From assembly GCA_002724635.1 (NCBI GenBank), contig PBPM01000031.1:62001-126000 (forward strand): 64,000 nt of DNA, written 5' to 3'. Position 1 is the first letter of the stretch. Every line of letters starts with the position of its first letter. The notes below the pieces were generated by a model. It was not told the DNA's origin. It saw only the letters and a list, made by a program, of their open reading frames with translations, and searched no databases. Below are positions 1 through 8,399 of this stretch, in pieces. The DNA is from Rhodospirillaceae bacterium (lineage in GTDB: Bacteria; Pseudomonadota; Alphaproteobacteria; UBA6615). The translations under genes and the position numbers were made by a program.

Positions 1-1
1 C

Positions 2-328
2 GATCCGGACCATCCGCCTGAACTGCCTGAACTCAAACAGCGCCTCGGCAAAATTCGCGACCGGCGCGCGGGGGAACAACAAAAATCCTCGTCCCGGTCC
101 AAAGGTGGCGCTTCGGATATCGGCGTCGGCGCAAAGGTCGTCGTCGATCTGGTCGCCGGAGTGGGTTTCGGCGGTGGCATCGGCTGGAGCTTAGACTGGT
201 GGTTGGAAACGAAGCCCTGGTTCTTGGTCGTGTTCTTGATGCTTGGGTTTGTCGCGGGTTTGTTGAACGTCATTCGGACGGCAAACCAGGCAAGCCAGCC
301 AAAGACAAACGGCGATACCGACGCATAG
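2..328 (+). CDS. atpI: ATP synthase subunit I (AtpI), 5' end outside window
   Basis: The open frame runs from the window edge to a TAG stop and gives the last 108 residues. It has a charged Lys/Arg-rich N-terminal part followed by two short hydrophobic segments separated by a turn (roughly residues 42-62 and 72-90), the hairpin layout of the AtpI family. AtpI proteins are thought to assist assembly of the c-ring and are normally the first gene of the F0 operon; atpB follows 48 bases later. The family is short and poorly conserved, so the call rests mainly on position, topology and the glycine-rich first membrane segment. The start codon is not visible. Confidence 0.85.
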   Translation, partial: DPDHPPELPELKQRLGKIRDRRAGEQQKSSSRSKGGASDIGVGAKVVVDLVAGVGFGGGIGWSLDWWLETKPWFLVVFLMLGFVAGLLNVIRTANQASQPKTNGDTDA

Positions 329-363
329 GAATGGCCGCGTCGGGTTCAACGCCGAGAAAGACT

Positions 364-369
364 GGAGAG
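364..369 (+). promoter_or_regulatory. ribosome binding site of atpB
   Basis: GGAGAG lies 7 bases before a GTG codon. It supports the GTG at 377 as the atpB start, which a search limited to ATG would miss. Confidence 0.7.
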
Positions 370-376
370 TATCCGG

Positions 377-1111
377 GTGGCTAGTCCTCTCGAACAATTC
401 ACGATCGTTCCGATTGTCGAACTCGAAGTTGCAGAGATCGATATCTCATTTACGAACTCGTCGCTCTGGATGGCGATCACGGCCGCCGTACTGGTGATAT
501 TCATGGTCGTCAGCACCCAGCGCCGCGCGCTGGTGCCCGGGCGGATGCAGGCCTCGGCCGAGTATTTCTACCAGGTCATCGCGGACATGGTCCGCGACAA
601 TGTGGGATCGCAGGGTCGCCCCTACTTCCCGTTCATCTTCAGCTTGTTCATGTTCATCATGTTCGGCAATCTGCTGGGGCTCATCCCCGGCGCATTCACG
701 TTCACGAGCCATCTCGCGGTTACCTTCGCGATGGCGGCATTCATCTTCGTCGGCGTCACAATAATCGGCCTGGTGAAGCACGGCCTCAAGTTCTTCACGC
801 TGTTCTTCCCGCACGGCGCGCCCATCGTCTCGGCGCCGGTGCTAATCCCGATTGAGATCATTTCCTACTTCTCGCGCCCGATCAGCCTGTCTGTGCGCCT
901 GTTTGCAAACATGACCGTCGGACACGTGCTGCTCAAGGTCATCGGCGGCGGCGTCGTCGCGCTCGGCGGCTTCTGGGTCCTGCCCGGCCTGCTGCCGCTG
1001 GCCTTTCTGATCGCGATCACCCTGCTCGAAGTCATGATCGCCGTCATCCAGGCCTATGTGTTCGCCATCCTTACATGCGTCTATCTCAACGACGCACTGC
1101 ATCTGCATTAA
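377..1111 (+). CDS. atpB: F0F1 ATP synthase subunit a
   Basis: Subunit a is the membrane stator half-channel that passes protons to the c-ring. The 244-residue product is multi-spanning. It carries the family signature RPISLSVRLFANM, in which R174 matches the essential stator arginine (E. coli R210), and a C-terminal helix rich in conserved polar residues. The start is GTG behind GGAGAG. It lies between atpI and atpE in the usual F0 order. The F1 genes are not in this window, which fits the split F0/F1 operons common in alphaproteobacteria. The length is normal and nothing is missing. Confidence 0.97.
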   Translation: MASPLEQFTIVPIVELEVAEIDISFTNSSLWMAITAAVLVIFMVVSTQRRALVPGRMQASAEYFYQVIADMVRDNVGSQGRPYFPFIFSLFMFIMFGNLLGLIPGAFTFTSHLAVTFAMAAFIFVGVTIIGLVKHGLKFFTLFFPHGAPIVSAPVLIPIEIISYFSRPISLSVRLFANMTVGHVLLKVIGGGVVALGGFWVLPGLLPLAFLIAITLLEVMIAVIQAYVFAILTCVYLNDALHLH

Positions 1112-1146
1112 TCCCCATACGAGAGAGCTTGAAGGAGCATTCAATA

Positions 1147-1383
1147 ATGGAACTCGAAGTCGCAACACAATTCGCGAGGCTCATCGGCGCCGGTCTGGCC
1201 GCCATTGGAATGGTCGGTGCCGGTATCGGTGTCGGTCGCATCTGGGCCAGCTACATCGAAGCGATCGGCCGCAACCCGGCGGCGAAGGACGAGATAGGTG
1301 CGTTTATCTGGATCGGTTTCGCGGTCACGGAGGCCATTGCGCTGTTCGCGCTGATCATGGCTTTCATTATCCTCGCCGGTTAG
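1147..1383 (+). CDS. atpE: F0F1 ATP synthase subunit c
   Basis: This 78-residue proteolipid forms the rotor ring. It is a two-helix hairpin: a glycine-rich first helix with small residues at every other position (GAGIGVG near residues 24-30), the conserved polar loop RNPAA at 42-46, and a second helix holding the proton-carrying carboxylate E62 in FAVTEAIAL. The start ATG lies 9 bases after AAGGAG (1132-1137), a strong site consistent with the high copy number needed. The loop and helix give no sign of a sodium-type ring, but I cannot exclude one from sequence alone. Confidence 0.97.
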   Translation: MELEVATQFARLIGAGLAAIGMVGAGIGVGRIWASYIEAIGRNPAAKDEIGAFIWIGFAVTEAIALFALIMAFIILAG

Positions 1384-1474
1384 TCGAAACCGAACGCAAC
1401 GGTTAGGGTCATACGGTCTAATGGCCCGCGGGCATGTCGGCCGATGACCGGATCGAAAGCGGAAGAGCACCGAA

Positions 1475-1966
1475 ATGCCTCAGTTTGAACCCTCCTCATT
1501 CGCGAGCCAGATCTTCTGGCTGGTCGTGTGCTTCGCCGTCGTCTTCCTGTTCGCGTGGCGCATCTATCTGCCGCGAATATCCGCGACTATCGATAACCGC
1601 CATCAGCGGGTCGACGGCGACATCAAGCGGGCGGAGGAATTGACGGCCGAGGCTGAAGAGGTGCTTGCAGCCTACGAAGCCGAGCTGACCAAGACCCGCG
1701 CCGACGCCCAGGAACAGCTGCACAAGGCGGCGGAAGCTGCGACGGCTGAGGCCGAGGCACGGAACGCGGCGTTGACGGAGAAACTGTCGGCCGATGCTGA
1801 GGCGGCGCGCGTGCGGATCAACGACGCCAAGCAATCTGCCATGGGCAACGTGTCCGAGCTCGTCGAGGATATCGCAAGCCAGGCCGTGGAGCGGCTGATC
1901 GGGGTAACCCCAGCCAGTGGTGCCGTTCGCAAGGCGGTCGACGCGGCCGCAGGGGAGCGCTCCTGA
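1475..1966 (+). CDS. atpX: F0F1 ATP synthase subunit b' (peripheral stalk)
   Basis: The product has 163 residues with one membrane helix near residues 12-31 followed by a long Ala/Glu/Arg-rich amphipathic coiled coil to the C-terminus, the plan of ATP synthase b-type subunits. It lacks a signal-like N-terminus and comes before the second b-type gene, so I assign it as b' and the following gene as b. Alphaproteobacteria and photosynthetic lineages use such a b/b' heterodimer as the peripheral stalk. Its TGA stop overlaps the next start as TGATG, implying translational coupling and 1:1 output. The 90-base gap from atpE contains no gene. Confidence 0.93.
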   Translation: MPQFEPSSFASQIFWLVVCFAVVFLFAWRIYLPRISATIDNRHQRVDGDIKRAEELTAEAEEVLAAYEAELTKTRADAQEQLHKAAEAATAEAEARNAALTEKLSADAEAARVRINDAKQSAMGNVSELVEDIASQAVERLIGVTPASGAVRKAVDAAAGERS

Positions 1967-2529
1967 TGTTCACACGGTTGTTCGCTGCATCGATCGCGCT
2001 TGCGGCAATGTCCGGACCGGCGACCGCCGCCGGCGACCATGTTCCCTTCCTCGAGAAGCCCGAGACCTGGATTCTCGTCGCCTTCATCATCTTCATCGTG
2101 GCGATCTATCGTCCGGTGACGCAGATGATCGGGGGCAAGCTCGACGACCGCGCCGGCGCGATCAAGACCGAGCTCGACGAGGCGCAGCGCTTGCGCGAGG
2201 AGGCCCAGCACACGCTCGCCGAGTATCAGCGCAAGCAGCGCGACGCGCTCGCCGAGGCCGAGGGGATCATCAACGAGGCGCGCGAAGAGGCAAAACGGAT
2301 CGAGGCCAATGTCCAGGAGCGGACGGAAGCCACCCTCAAGCGCCGCGAACAACAGGCAATCGATATGATCGCGGCGGCCGAGGAAAGCGCAAAGCGCGAA
2401 ATCCAGGCGCAGGCCGCCGACGTCGCCATCGCCGCGACCCGTCAAATCTTGGCCGAGGCGGTCGAGGGTCAGAAGGGCGATGACATCGTCGACGAGGCGA
2501 TCCGCGAAGTGCCGGGTAAGCTCAACTAG
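1966..2529 (+). CDS. atpF: F0F1 ATP synthase subunit b (peripheral stalk)
   Basis: This 187-residue b subunit starts one base inside the atpX stop. The first ~21 residues look like a cleavable or re-entrant hydrophobic leader ending in ATAAG. A membrane helix follows at about 32-50 (WILVAFIIFIVAIY), then a long charged coiled coil (about 60-165) that forms the stator stalk and contacts F1. It is the last gene of the F0 operon and is followed by an intrinsic terminator. Confidence 0.94.
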   Translation: MFTRLFAASIALAAMSGPATAAGDHVPFLEKPETWILVAFIIFIVAIYRPVTQMIGGKLDDRAGAIKTELDEAQRLREEAQHTLAEYQRKQRDALAEAEGIINEAREEAKRIEANVQERTEATLKRREQQAIDMIAAAEESAKREIQAQAADVAIAATRQILAEAVEGQKGDDIVDEAIREVPGKLN

Positions 2530-2566
2530 ACATCTGAACAAACACGCGCGCGATGACGTGTAGAGG

Positions 2567-2587
2567 AGGCCTCTCTAGGGGCTTTTT
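2567..2587 (+). terminator. intrinsic terminator of the F0 operon
   Basis: A short stem (AGGCCTC, loop TCTA, GGGGCTT, with two G-T pairs) runs directly into a T5 tract, 38 bases after the atpF stop. The opposite strand has no T tract after the hairpin, so it would not end the converging gcv transcript. Confidence 0.7.
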
Positions 2588-2611
2588 CATGCGTGCATAC
2601 CGGGGCAGCGG

Positions 2612-4201
2612 CTATTCCGCCGCCTCTACGGTCGGGACATCCGGAGTCCAGCGCAGGATCGGGCGGCGGGCGGCGGTCGTCTCATCGAGGCGGCGGCGCG
2701 GGGTCAACCGCGGCGCGGCGGCAAATGCATCACTTTCTCCGGCCTGCACCCGTGCGACGAGGGCGCGCACCACCGAGACAAAGTTGTCCAGCTCGCGCTT
2801 GGACTCGGTCTCCGTCGGCTCGATCAGCATCGCCCCGTGGACGACCAGCGGAAAATACATGGTCATAGGATGATAGCCCTCGTCGATCATCGCCTTAGCA
2901 AAATCGAGGGTAGTCACGCCGGAATCCTTCAGAAATCGATCATCGAACAGGCATTCATGCATGCAAGGGCCATCGAAGGCGGCCGTCATCACGTCCGACA
3001 ATTGCGACATAACATAATTGGCATTGAGGACCGCGTCGCTTGCCACCTGCCGTAGCCCGTCACGGCCATGGCTAAGCATGTAGGCATAGGCACGCACGAA
3101 CATGCCCATCTGGCCATGGAAGCCCTTGAGCCGCCCGAACGGCCTAGCTTCCCCGGCATCCGCCGCGTGCTCGACGAGAGCATACCCATTGCCGTCATGC
3201 ACCACCCACGGCGTCGGCGCGAAGGGCGCGAGCGCCTCTGACAGGACTACCGGGCCCGCGCCGGGCCCGCCGCCGCCATGCGGCGTCGAGAAAGTCTTGT
3301 GCAGATTGATATGCATGCAGTCGATACCGAGATCACCCGGCCTGACCCGGCCGACGATGGCATTGAAGTTAGCACCGTCGCAGTAGAAATAGCCGCCGAC
3401 GTCATGTATCAATCGCGCGATCTCGATCATGTCATTCTCAAACAGCCCGCAGGTGTTCGGGTTGGTGATCATGATCCCGGCGACATCGTCGTCGAGTTTG
3501 TCGGAGAAGGCCTTGACGTCCACCCGACCACGCGCGTCCGACGGAATCGCATCCACAGCGAAACCGCAAACAGCCGCGGTGGCCGGATTAGTGCCGTGCG
3601 CCGAATCCGGCACCAGGATGCGTCGCCGCGTCGTCTGCCCACCCTCCCGGGCATCGAGGGCAGCACGAATGGCCATCACCCCGCACAGCTCGCCATGCGC
3701 ACCGGCCGCTGGCGACATGGCGACGGCCGGCATGCCGGTCAACTCCTTGAGCCAGTGCGCCAGTGTGTCGATCAGCTCGAGCGCCCCCTGGACGGTCGAC
3801 TCCGGCTGCAGTGGATGTAGATTCGCAAAGCCCGAAAGGCGCACCATCTTCTCGTTCAGGCGCGGGTTATGCTTCATCGTGCACGAGCCGAGCGGGTAGG
3901 TACCCATATCGATCGCATAGTTCTTCTGCGACAGTCGCGTGAAATGCCGCACGATCTCGGGCTCACTCGCACTCGGTAGGCCTATGGCCGAACTGCGTTC
4001 GAGGCCGCCGAGTCGATTTTCGGTCACCGGTGGCGGCGGCAGATCGACCCCCTCCGCGCCAGTATTGTCGATCTCGAAGAGGAGCGGTTCCTCCAAGCGC
4101 AGTCCCTGATGGCCATGCACCGTTTCCACACCGACGACCGGCGACGCGACCAGCTCTCCAAAGGGTGTCGGGCGACTCAGATCCTTCGAATGACCGCTCA
4201 T
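2612..4201 (-). CDS. gcvPB: glycine dehydrogenase (decarboxylating) subunit 2, P-protein
   Basis: This is the C-terminal half of the split P-protein. It binds PLP and decarboxylates glycine, passing the aminomethyl group to lipoyl-GcvH. The PLP lysine lies in [16 protein letters not shown] (about K302), and the [12 protein letters not shown] and ITNPNTCG motifs are present. The protein has 529 residues. An upstream ATG at 4228 exists, but the ATG at 4201 overlaps the gcvPA stop as ATGA and is preferred. It is the last gene of gcvT-gcvH-gcvPA-gcvPB. Confidence 0.96.
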   Translation of the reverse strand: MSGHSKDLSRPTPFGELVASPVVGVETVHGHQGLRLEEPLLFEIDNTGAEGVDLPPPPVTENRLGGLERSSAIGLPSASEPEIVRHFTRLSQKNYAIDMGTYPLGSCTMKHNPRLNEKMVRLSGFANLHPLQPESTVQGALELIDTLAHWLKELTGMPAVAMSPAAGAHGELCGVMAIRAALDAREGGQTTRRRILVPDSAHGTNPATAAVCGFAVDAIPSDARGRVDVKAFSDKLDDDVAGIMITNPNTCGLFENDMIEIARLIHDVGGYFYCDGANFNAIVGRVRPGDLGIDCMHINLHKTFSTPHGGGGPGAGPVVLSEALAPFAPTPWVVHDGNGYALVEHAADAGEARPFGRLKGFHGQMGMFVRAYAYMLSHGRDGLRQVASDAVLNANYVMSQLSDVMTAAFDGPCMHECLFDDRFLKDSGVTTLDFAKAMIDEGYHPMTMYFPLVVHGAMLIEPTETESKRELDNFVSVVRALVARVQAGESDAFAAAPRLTPRRRLDETTAARRPILRWTPDVPTVEAAE

Positions 4202-5544
4202 GCCGCAACCTCCGCCAGCCCGGCGCACAGCGCGTCCATGTCCTCGGGCTGTGTCAGCTCGCTAACCGCGACGAGCAGGATATCATTAACACCCGCATCA
4301 GGGCCGAACAGCCGCGACGCCGGAACACCGGCTAGAATATTGTGTGCCGCGAGCGTCTCGACGGCTACAGCGGCAGATCCACCGAGCCGCACGGCGAACT
4401 CATTGAAATAGGTCTGCGGCAACACCTCGATGTCCGTGAGTGCATCCAGCCGGTCCGCTAGTTCCACGGCATTAGCATGATTCAGCTTAGCCAGGTCGCG
4501 AAAGCCCTGCTCACCCAGCAACGACAGGTGGATGGTGAAGGCGAGCGCGCACAGGCCTGAGTTGGTGCAGATGTTGCTGGTCGCCTTCTCACGGCGAATA
4601 TGCTGCTCGCGGGTCGACAGGGTCAGCACCCAGCCGCGCCGACCATCTTCGTCGACGGTCTCGCCTGCTAGCCGGCCCGGCATATGCCGGACATATTTCT
4701 CGCGAGCGGCGAACAGGCCCACATAGGGCCCGCCGAAGCCCTGCGCGTTGCCCAAGCTCTGCCCCTCGGCGACGACGATGTCGGCGCCCATCTCAGCGGG
4801 TGGACGGATCGCCCCCAGCGATACCACCTCGGTAACAACCACAACCAGCAGGGCGCCCGCCGAATGACAGGCCTCAGCGAGCGGCGAGAAATCACGGACA
4901 TGCCCGAACACGCCTGGGTTCTGGACCACCACGCAGGCGGTGTCCTCGTCAATATCGCCGGACAGGTCCTCTTTTCCCTCTAGGTCGGGCATTCGCGCGT
5001 CAATCTCGATGTCCAGATAGCGTGACTGGGTTTCCGTCGCCTCCCGGTAATGCGGATGCACCCCACCCGAGACGATCGCCTTGCGACGCCGGGTGACCCG
5101 CTGGGCCATAAGCACGGCCTCTGCACAGGAGGTCGCGCCGTCATACATGGATGCATTGGCCACATCCATGCCGGTGATCAGCGCGACCATAGTCTGGAAC
5201 TCGAATAGCGCCTGCAGTGTGCCTTGGGATATCTCGGGCTGGTAGGGCGTGTAGGAGGTCAGGAACTCGCCTCGCTGGACCAGATGATCCACCGCCGCCG
5301 GCACATGATGCCGGTAGGAACCCGCGCCGAGAAAGCTCGGCCCGTCAGCAGTGGTGAAGTTGCGTGCCGCCATGCCGCCGATGTTGGCCTCAACCTGATA
5401 CTCGGCCATATGGTCGGACAGATCGAACGAGCCATCGAATTGTGCCGCAGACGGGACGTCAGCGAACAGGTCGTCGACCGCGTCCACACCGATCGCCGTG
5501 ACCATCTCGGCTCGGTCATTATCCGTGAGGGGGAGATAACGCAT
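4198..5544 (-). CDS. gcvPA: glycine dehydrogenase (decarboxylating) subunit 1, P-protein
   Basis: This is the N-terminal half of the two-part P-protein, 448 residues, the usual length. It starts [14 protein letters not shown] and contains the family stretches [15 protein letters not shown] and [14 protein letters not shown]. It adopts the PLP-enzyme fold without the PLP lysine, which is in GcvPB, and pairs with it as a heterotetramer. Its ATG directly follows the gcvH stop and its TGA overlaps gcvPB, so the four genes are tightly coupled. Confidence 0.96.
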   Translation of the reverse strand: MRYLPLTDNDRAEMVTAIGVDAVDDLFADVPSAAQFDGSFDLSDHMAEYQVEANIGGMAARNFTTADGPSFLGAGSYRHHVPAAVDHLVQRGEFLTSYTPYQPEISQGTLQALFEFQTMVALITGMDVANASMYDGATSCAEAVLMAQRVTRRRKAIVSGGVHPHYREATETQSRYLDIEIDARMPDLEGKEDLSGDIDEDTACVVVQNPGVFGHVRDFSPLAEACHSAGALLVVVVTEVVSLGAIRPPAEMGADIVVAEGQSLGNAQGFGGPYVGLFAAREKYVRHMPGRLAGETVDEDGRRGWVLTLSTREQHIRREKATSNICTNSGLCALAFTIHLSLLGEQGFRDLAKLNHANAVELADRLDALTDIEVLPQTYFNEFAVRLGGSAAVAVETLAAHNILAGVPASRLFGPDAGVNDILLVAVSELTQPEDMDALCAGLAEVAA

Positions 5545-5922
5545 CTAGCTCAGACCCTCGCAGAAAGTTTTGTAGGCTAACGCGTCCATCAACTCGTCAA
5601 GTTCCGCCGGGTCAGTCAGCCGCAGCTTCGCGAACCAGCCGTCGCCGAACGCATCGCTGTTCACCAAGGACGGGTCTTCGTTCAACGCGCCGTTGACCTC
5701 GATCACCTCACCACCGACGGGAGCATAGACTTCCGCCGCCGCCTTCACCGACTCGACCACAGCAACCTCGTCACCCCGGTCCAGAAGCTTGCCGACATCC
5801 GGCAGCTCGACAAAGACCACGTCACCTAGCTGTTCTTGGGCATAGTCGGAAATTCCGATCACACCCGTCTCGTTATCGACCTCGACCCATTCATGCTCTT
5901 CGGTGTATTTCCGGTCGGCCAT
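5545..5922 (-). CDS. gcvH: glycine cleavage system H protein
   Basis: GcvH is the lipoylated carrier that shuttles the aminomethyl group between P-, T- and L-proteins. The product has 125 residues and the lipoyl lysine is K60 in VVESVKAAAEVYAP. The frame is open seven codons further upstream, but AAGGAGAG sits just before the ATG at 5922 and MADRKYTEEHEWV is the standard N-terminus, so I use 5922. It lies 17 bases after gcvT and abuts gcvPA. Confidence 0.97.
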   Translation of the reverse strand: MADRKYTEEHEWVEVDNETGVIGISDYAQEQLGDVVFVELPDVGKLLDRGDEVAVVESVKAAAEVYAPVGGEVIEVNGALNEDPSLVNSDAFGDGWFAKLRLTDPAELDELMDALAYKTFCEGLS

Positions 5923-5939
5923 CGCTTCTCTCCTTCCGC

Positions 5940-7070
5940 TCAACGCGCGCGTTTGTAGTTAGCGGGGACGAAGGGCAGGTCCGCCACCGTGGCGGCCACC
6001 GTTCGGCCTCGTAGTTCAATCGTCACCTCCGTACCGGTCTCCGCACTTGCGGCCGCCAAATATCCCATAGCGACCGGACCGCCCAAGCTCGGGCCGAACC
6101 CGCCGCTGGTGACCGCTCCGATCTCAGTCCCCGAAGCGTCGCGTATCGGCGCGCCCTCGCGCACCGGCGCCCGTCCCTCGGGCCGAATGCCTACCCGACG
6201 GCGCACCGGTCCGTTAGCCAGCTGGCCGAGTATCGCCGTCGCCCCCGGGAAATCTCCAGCCGCACGCCTGCGCTTGCCGACAGCCCAGGCGAGACCGGCC
6301 TCGATCGGCGATGTCGTCTCATCGATGTCATGGCCATAGAGGCACAAGCCCGCCTCAAGCCGAAGGGAATCACGTGCGCCCAGCCCGACGGGCTCGACAT
6401 CATCATGGGCGAGCAGGCGTTCGGCCAGCCCGGCCGCGGCACTGGCCGGCACAGAAATCTCGAAACCGTCCTCGCCCGTGTAGCCCGACCGGGTGATATA
6501 GACGTCAACTTCGCCTATGCGCATCTTGCCCCCCTGCATGAAGACGAGGTCCCGGCAGTCCGGCGCCAGCTCGCCCAGAACGGCCTCGGCCCCGGGGCCC
6601 TGGAGCGCCAGTAGCGCGCTGTCGCTAAGAACCTCCAGCTTGGCATCCCCGGCCAGCGAGGCCGTAATATGGGCGAAGTCCGCATCCTTGCAGGCCGCGT
6701 TCACGACGAGGAACAGGGCGGGTGCACCTTTCTCCTCGATCCTCGTGACCATAAGATCGTCCCGGATACCACCGGTTTCGTTGAGCAGCAGTGTGTAGCG
6801 CATGCGGCCGACATCGAGTCCCGCGATATCGCCGGGTACGAGCCGTTCGAAACTCGTTGCCGGGTCGTCACCGCGCAGTATCGCCTGCCCCATATGGGAT
6901 ACGTCGAACAACCCCGCCCCGCGCCGCGTCGCTCTGTGTTCGGCGATGATGCCCGCCGGGTACTGGACCGGCATCGCATAGCACGCGAAAGGGACCATAC
7001 GCGCTCCCAGTGCCACATGCAGGTCATATAGCGGTGTCTTGCGAATTTCCAAGTCAGGATTCGATGCCAC
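5940..7070 (-). CDS. gcvT: aminomethyltransferase (glycine cleavage T protein)
   Basis: GcvT transfers the methylene group from the aminomethyl-lipoyl intermediate to tetrahydrofolate, releasing ammonia. From the GTG at 7070 the product has 376 residues, close to the family length, beginning VASNPDLEIRKTPLYDLH. It holds FDVSHMGQ and the folate/catalytic segment ETGGIRDDLMV. The frame stays open up to an ATG at 7178, but that stretch is aptamer 2 of the glycine riboswitch and aligns with nothing in GcvT; GGGAGAG four bases before the GTG decides the start. It is the first gene of the operon. Confidence 0.94.
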   Translation of the reverse strand: MASNPDLEIRKTPLYDLHVALGARMVPFACYAMPVQYPAGIIAEHRATRRGAGLFDVSHMGQAILRGDDPATSFERLVPGDIAGLDVGRMRYTLLLNETGGIRDDLMVTRIEEKGAPALFLVVNAACKDADFAHITASLAGDAKLEVLSDSALLALQGPGAEAVLGELAPDCRDLVFMQGGKMRIGEVDVYITRSGYTGEDGFEISVPASAAAGLAERLLAHDDVEPVGLGARDSLRLEAGLCLYGHDIDETTSPIEAGLAWAVGKRRRAAGDFPGATAILGQLANGPVRRRVGIRPEGRAPVREGAPIRDASGTEIGAVTSGGFGPSLGGPVAMGYLAAASAETGTEVTIELRGRTVAATVADLPFVPANYKRAR

Positions 7071-7073
7071 GCC

Positions 7074-7080
7074 GCTCTCC
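7074..7080 (-). promoter_or_regulatory. ribosome binding site of gcvT
   Basis: GGGAGAG on the minus strand is placed close before the GTG at 7070. It fixes the true gcvT start downstream of the riboswitch. The same bases could pair with a CTCTCC segment inside aptamer 2, a possible way to hide the site. Confidence 0.6.
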
Positions 7081-7114
7081 CGGTTCGAGCCAAGCCGACG
7101 GCACAGCCGTTGCG

Positions 7115-7335
7115 CCGCCTGCCCCACTCTGTCGTCAAACCTGAGAGATTCACCTTGACCGGAGAGAAATCCGGCCATGGTTTACGCCTTCGGTGAGGCC
7201 CAGCACACGCCGCGCCGGCCGGGCCTGCTTTCCAGAGTGTCATCCCCCTCGCGGTCCGTGATGCCTGAGAGTTTCCGGGGCGGTTGCTCCTTCGGCGCCG
7301 GTTGCACAACCGGACTCTCCCGCTGGGGTCTCCTG
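7115..7335 (-). ncRNA. tandem glycine riboswitch upstream of gcvT
   Basis: Two glycine aptamers lie in series. Aptamer 1 (about 7335-7225) has GGGAGAG, GCCGAAGGAGCAA, AAACTCTCAGGCA and ACACTCTGGAAAG. Aptamer 2 (about 7224-7118) has CACCGAAGGCG, GAATCTCTCAGG and ACAGAGTGGGGC. These are the conserved cores of the class, with a short linker, as in cooperative tandem switches. It sits directly before gcvT, the classic position; glycine binding normally turns the operon on. The downstream platform holds a small hairpin (ACGGC-TGT-GCCGT) and the gcvT ribosome site. I see no T-rich terminator, so translational control is the more likely output. Confidence 0.95.
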
Positions 7336-7382
7336 ACAATTTTACTCAACGCAAGCGCGACTCGGGCCACGCTTCGCTTCTG

Positions 7383-7410
7383 AGATTATGCCACGCCGGT
7401 GAGGAGTCAA
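7383..7410 (-). promoter_or_regulatory. candidate sigma-70 promoter of the gcv operon
   Basis: On the minus strand TTGACT and TAATCT are separated by 16 bases, about 50 bases before the first riboswitch aptamer. This is the best promoter match upstream of the leader. It is a pattern match only. Confidence 0.5.
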
Positions 7411-7435
7411 CCGGTCCGGAGCGGTCGCCTGTGGA

Positions 7436-8005
7436 CTATCGTCCGCGCTTGTTGCGGTTGAATTTCAGCCCCTCGTCGGTCAGCACGAACCCGACGAAGA
7501 CGCTGAAGTTGTCGCCGAGCTGTCCGCGGCGCAACGGAATCCTCTGGGTCAACTCCTCCGCGAACCCTATCCGGTTGCGGTTGCCTTCGAAGGTGAACTC
7601 CGTCTCGAATTCCGCGCGGGCCAGAACATTCTCTTCCTTGTCGGCAATCGCCACGAAGTAGCGCACGCTCGCGGCACGCCCCGCCGCGGCGGGTCCCCGC
7701 GCGGCAACCATCAGAAGTTCGAGTTCGACATCGACCGCGCCGCTCCGGTCGTCCTCGAGATCCGTTTCGCAGAATCCACGGAAATCTACAACCCGCGCCT
7801 CGAGCGTCACGTCCGTGAGATCCCGGCCCGGCCCCGGCAGGAACTGGGTCACCTCGGCGGCATCCTGAACGATCACGATGTCCGGGCAGGGCGGGGGCGG
7901 AGCCGCCGGCCCCTGCTCGCAGGCCGCTACGGCGAACAGCGCCAGCGCTGCATAGCCGGCCCCTATCTTGCCGACCCTGACACGTCGCATATTCATGGCA
8001 AACAT
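7436..8005 (-). CDS. putative lipoprotein of unknown function
   Basis: The protein has about 189 residues. A positively charged start and a hydrophobic run end in the lipobox FAVAAC, with lipidated C29 if translation begins at 8005, followed by a Pro/Ala linker. The rest looks like a soluble, beta-rich domain with alternating hydrophobic residues ([27 protein letters not shown]) and a basic tail. I do not recognise the family. ATGs at 8005, 7996 and 7990 are all possible; the longer frame upstream overlaps the CDGSH gene and is rejected. It follows that gene by 10 bases on the same strand. The sequence supports an exported, membrane-anchored protein but no activity. Confidence 0.75.
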   Translation of the reverse strand: MFAMNMRRVRVGKIGAGYAALALFAVAACEQGPAAPPPPCPDIVIVQDAAEVTQFLPGPGRDLTDVTLEARVVDFRGFCETDLEDDRSGAVDVELELLMVAARGPAAAGRAASVRYFVAIADKEENVLARAEFETEFTFEGNRNRIGFAEELTQRIPLRRGQLGDNFSVFVGFVLTDEGLKFNRNKRGR

Positions 8006-8015
8006 AGTCTTCGTA

Positions 8016-8255
8016 TCAGAGGCTGTTGTGGGTGCCGTCACAGAACGGCTTATCACCGGTCTGCTTACAACAGCAGAACCACACAGTCTTCGCTTCGTCG
8101 CTTTCGAACATGACCGGTACGAAATCGGTGCCCTTGTGCGCACTGTCGCAGAAGGGCTGCTTCTTGCTAAGCCCGCAAACGCACCACCAGTATTTCCGGC
8201 CGGGGATAACCTGCACGGCTATCGGTTCCTTCTGTGCGATTTCCGGATCCGCCAT
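8016..8255 (-). CDS. CDGSH-type iron-sulfur protein with two motifs
   Basis: This 79-residue protein has two CDGSH-type motifs, C25-x-C27...C36-D-S-x-H40 and C61-x-C63...C72-D-G-x-H76. Each should bind a redox-active, pH-labile [2Fe-2S] cluster through three Cys and one His, as in the mitoNEET family and its bacterial tandem relatives. No membrane anchor is present, so it is cytosolic. The start at 8255 is chosen for the GGAGG just upstream. It is divergent from ispH, itself an Fe-S enzyme, and is followed by the unknown lipoprotein. Its role is probably electron or cluster transfer; the substrate is unknown. Confidence 0.9.
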   Translation of the reverse strand: MADPEIAQKEPIAVQVIPGRKYWWCVCGLSKKQPFCDSAHKGTDFVPVMFESDEAKTVWFCCCKQTGDKPFCDGTHNSL

Positions 8256-8399
8256 CACTTCCCTCCGCACGCCGCGCAGTACCTTGCACCGGGCCGCGCC
8301 ACTAAGATATTACGGGTGCGCGGCAACGCGCCGCGCGAAAACCTTACGAGAGCGGCGGACCGAGAACAAGGTCGGTCACGCCTCCCGCGGAGCGCTTCG

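Noticed and set aside
7071..7178. gcvT start at the upstream ATG (7178)
   Set aside because: These codons are riboswitch aptamer 2 and have no match in GcvT; the GTG at 7070 has a proper ribosome site.
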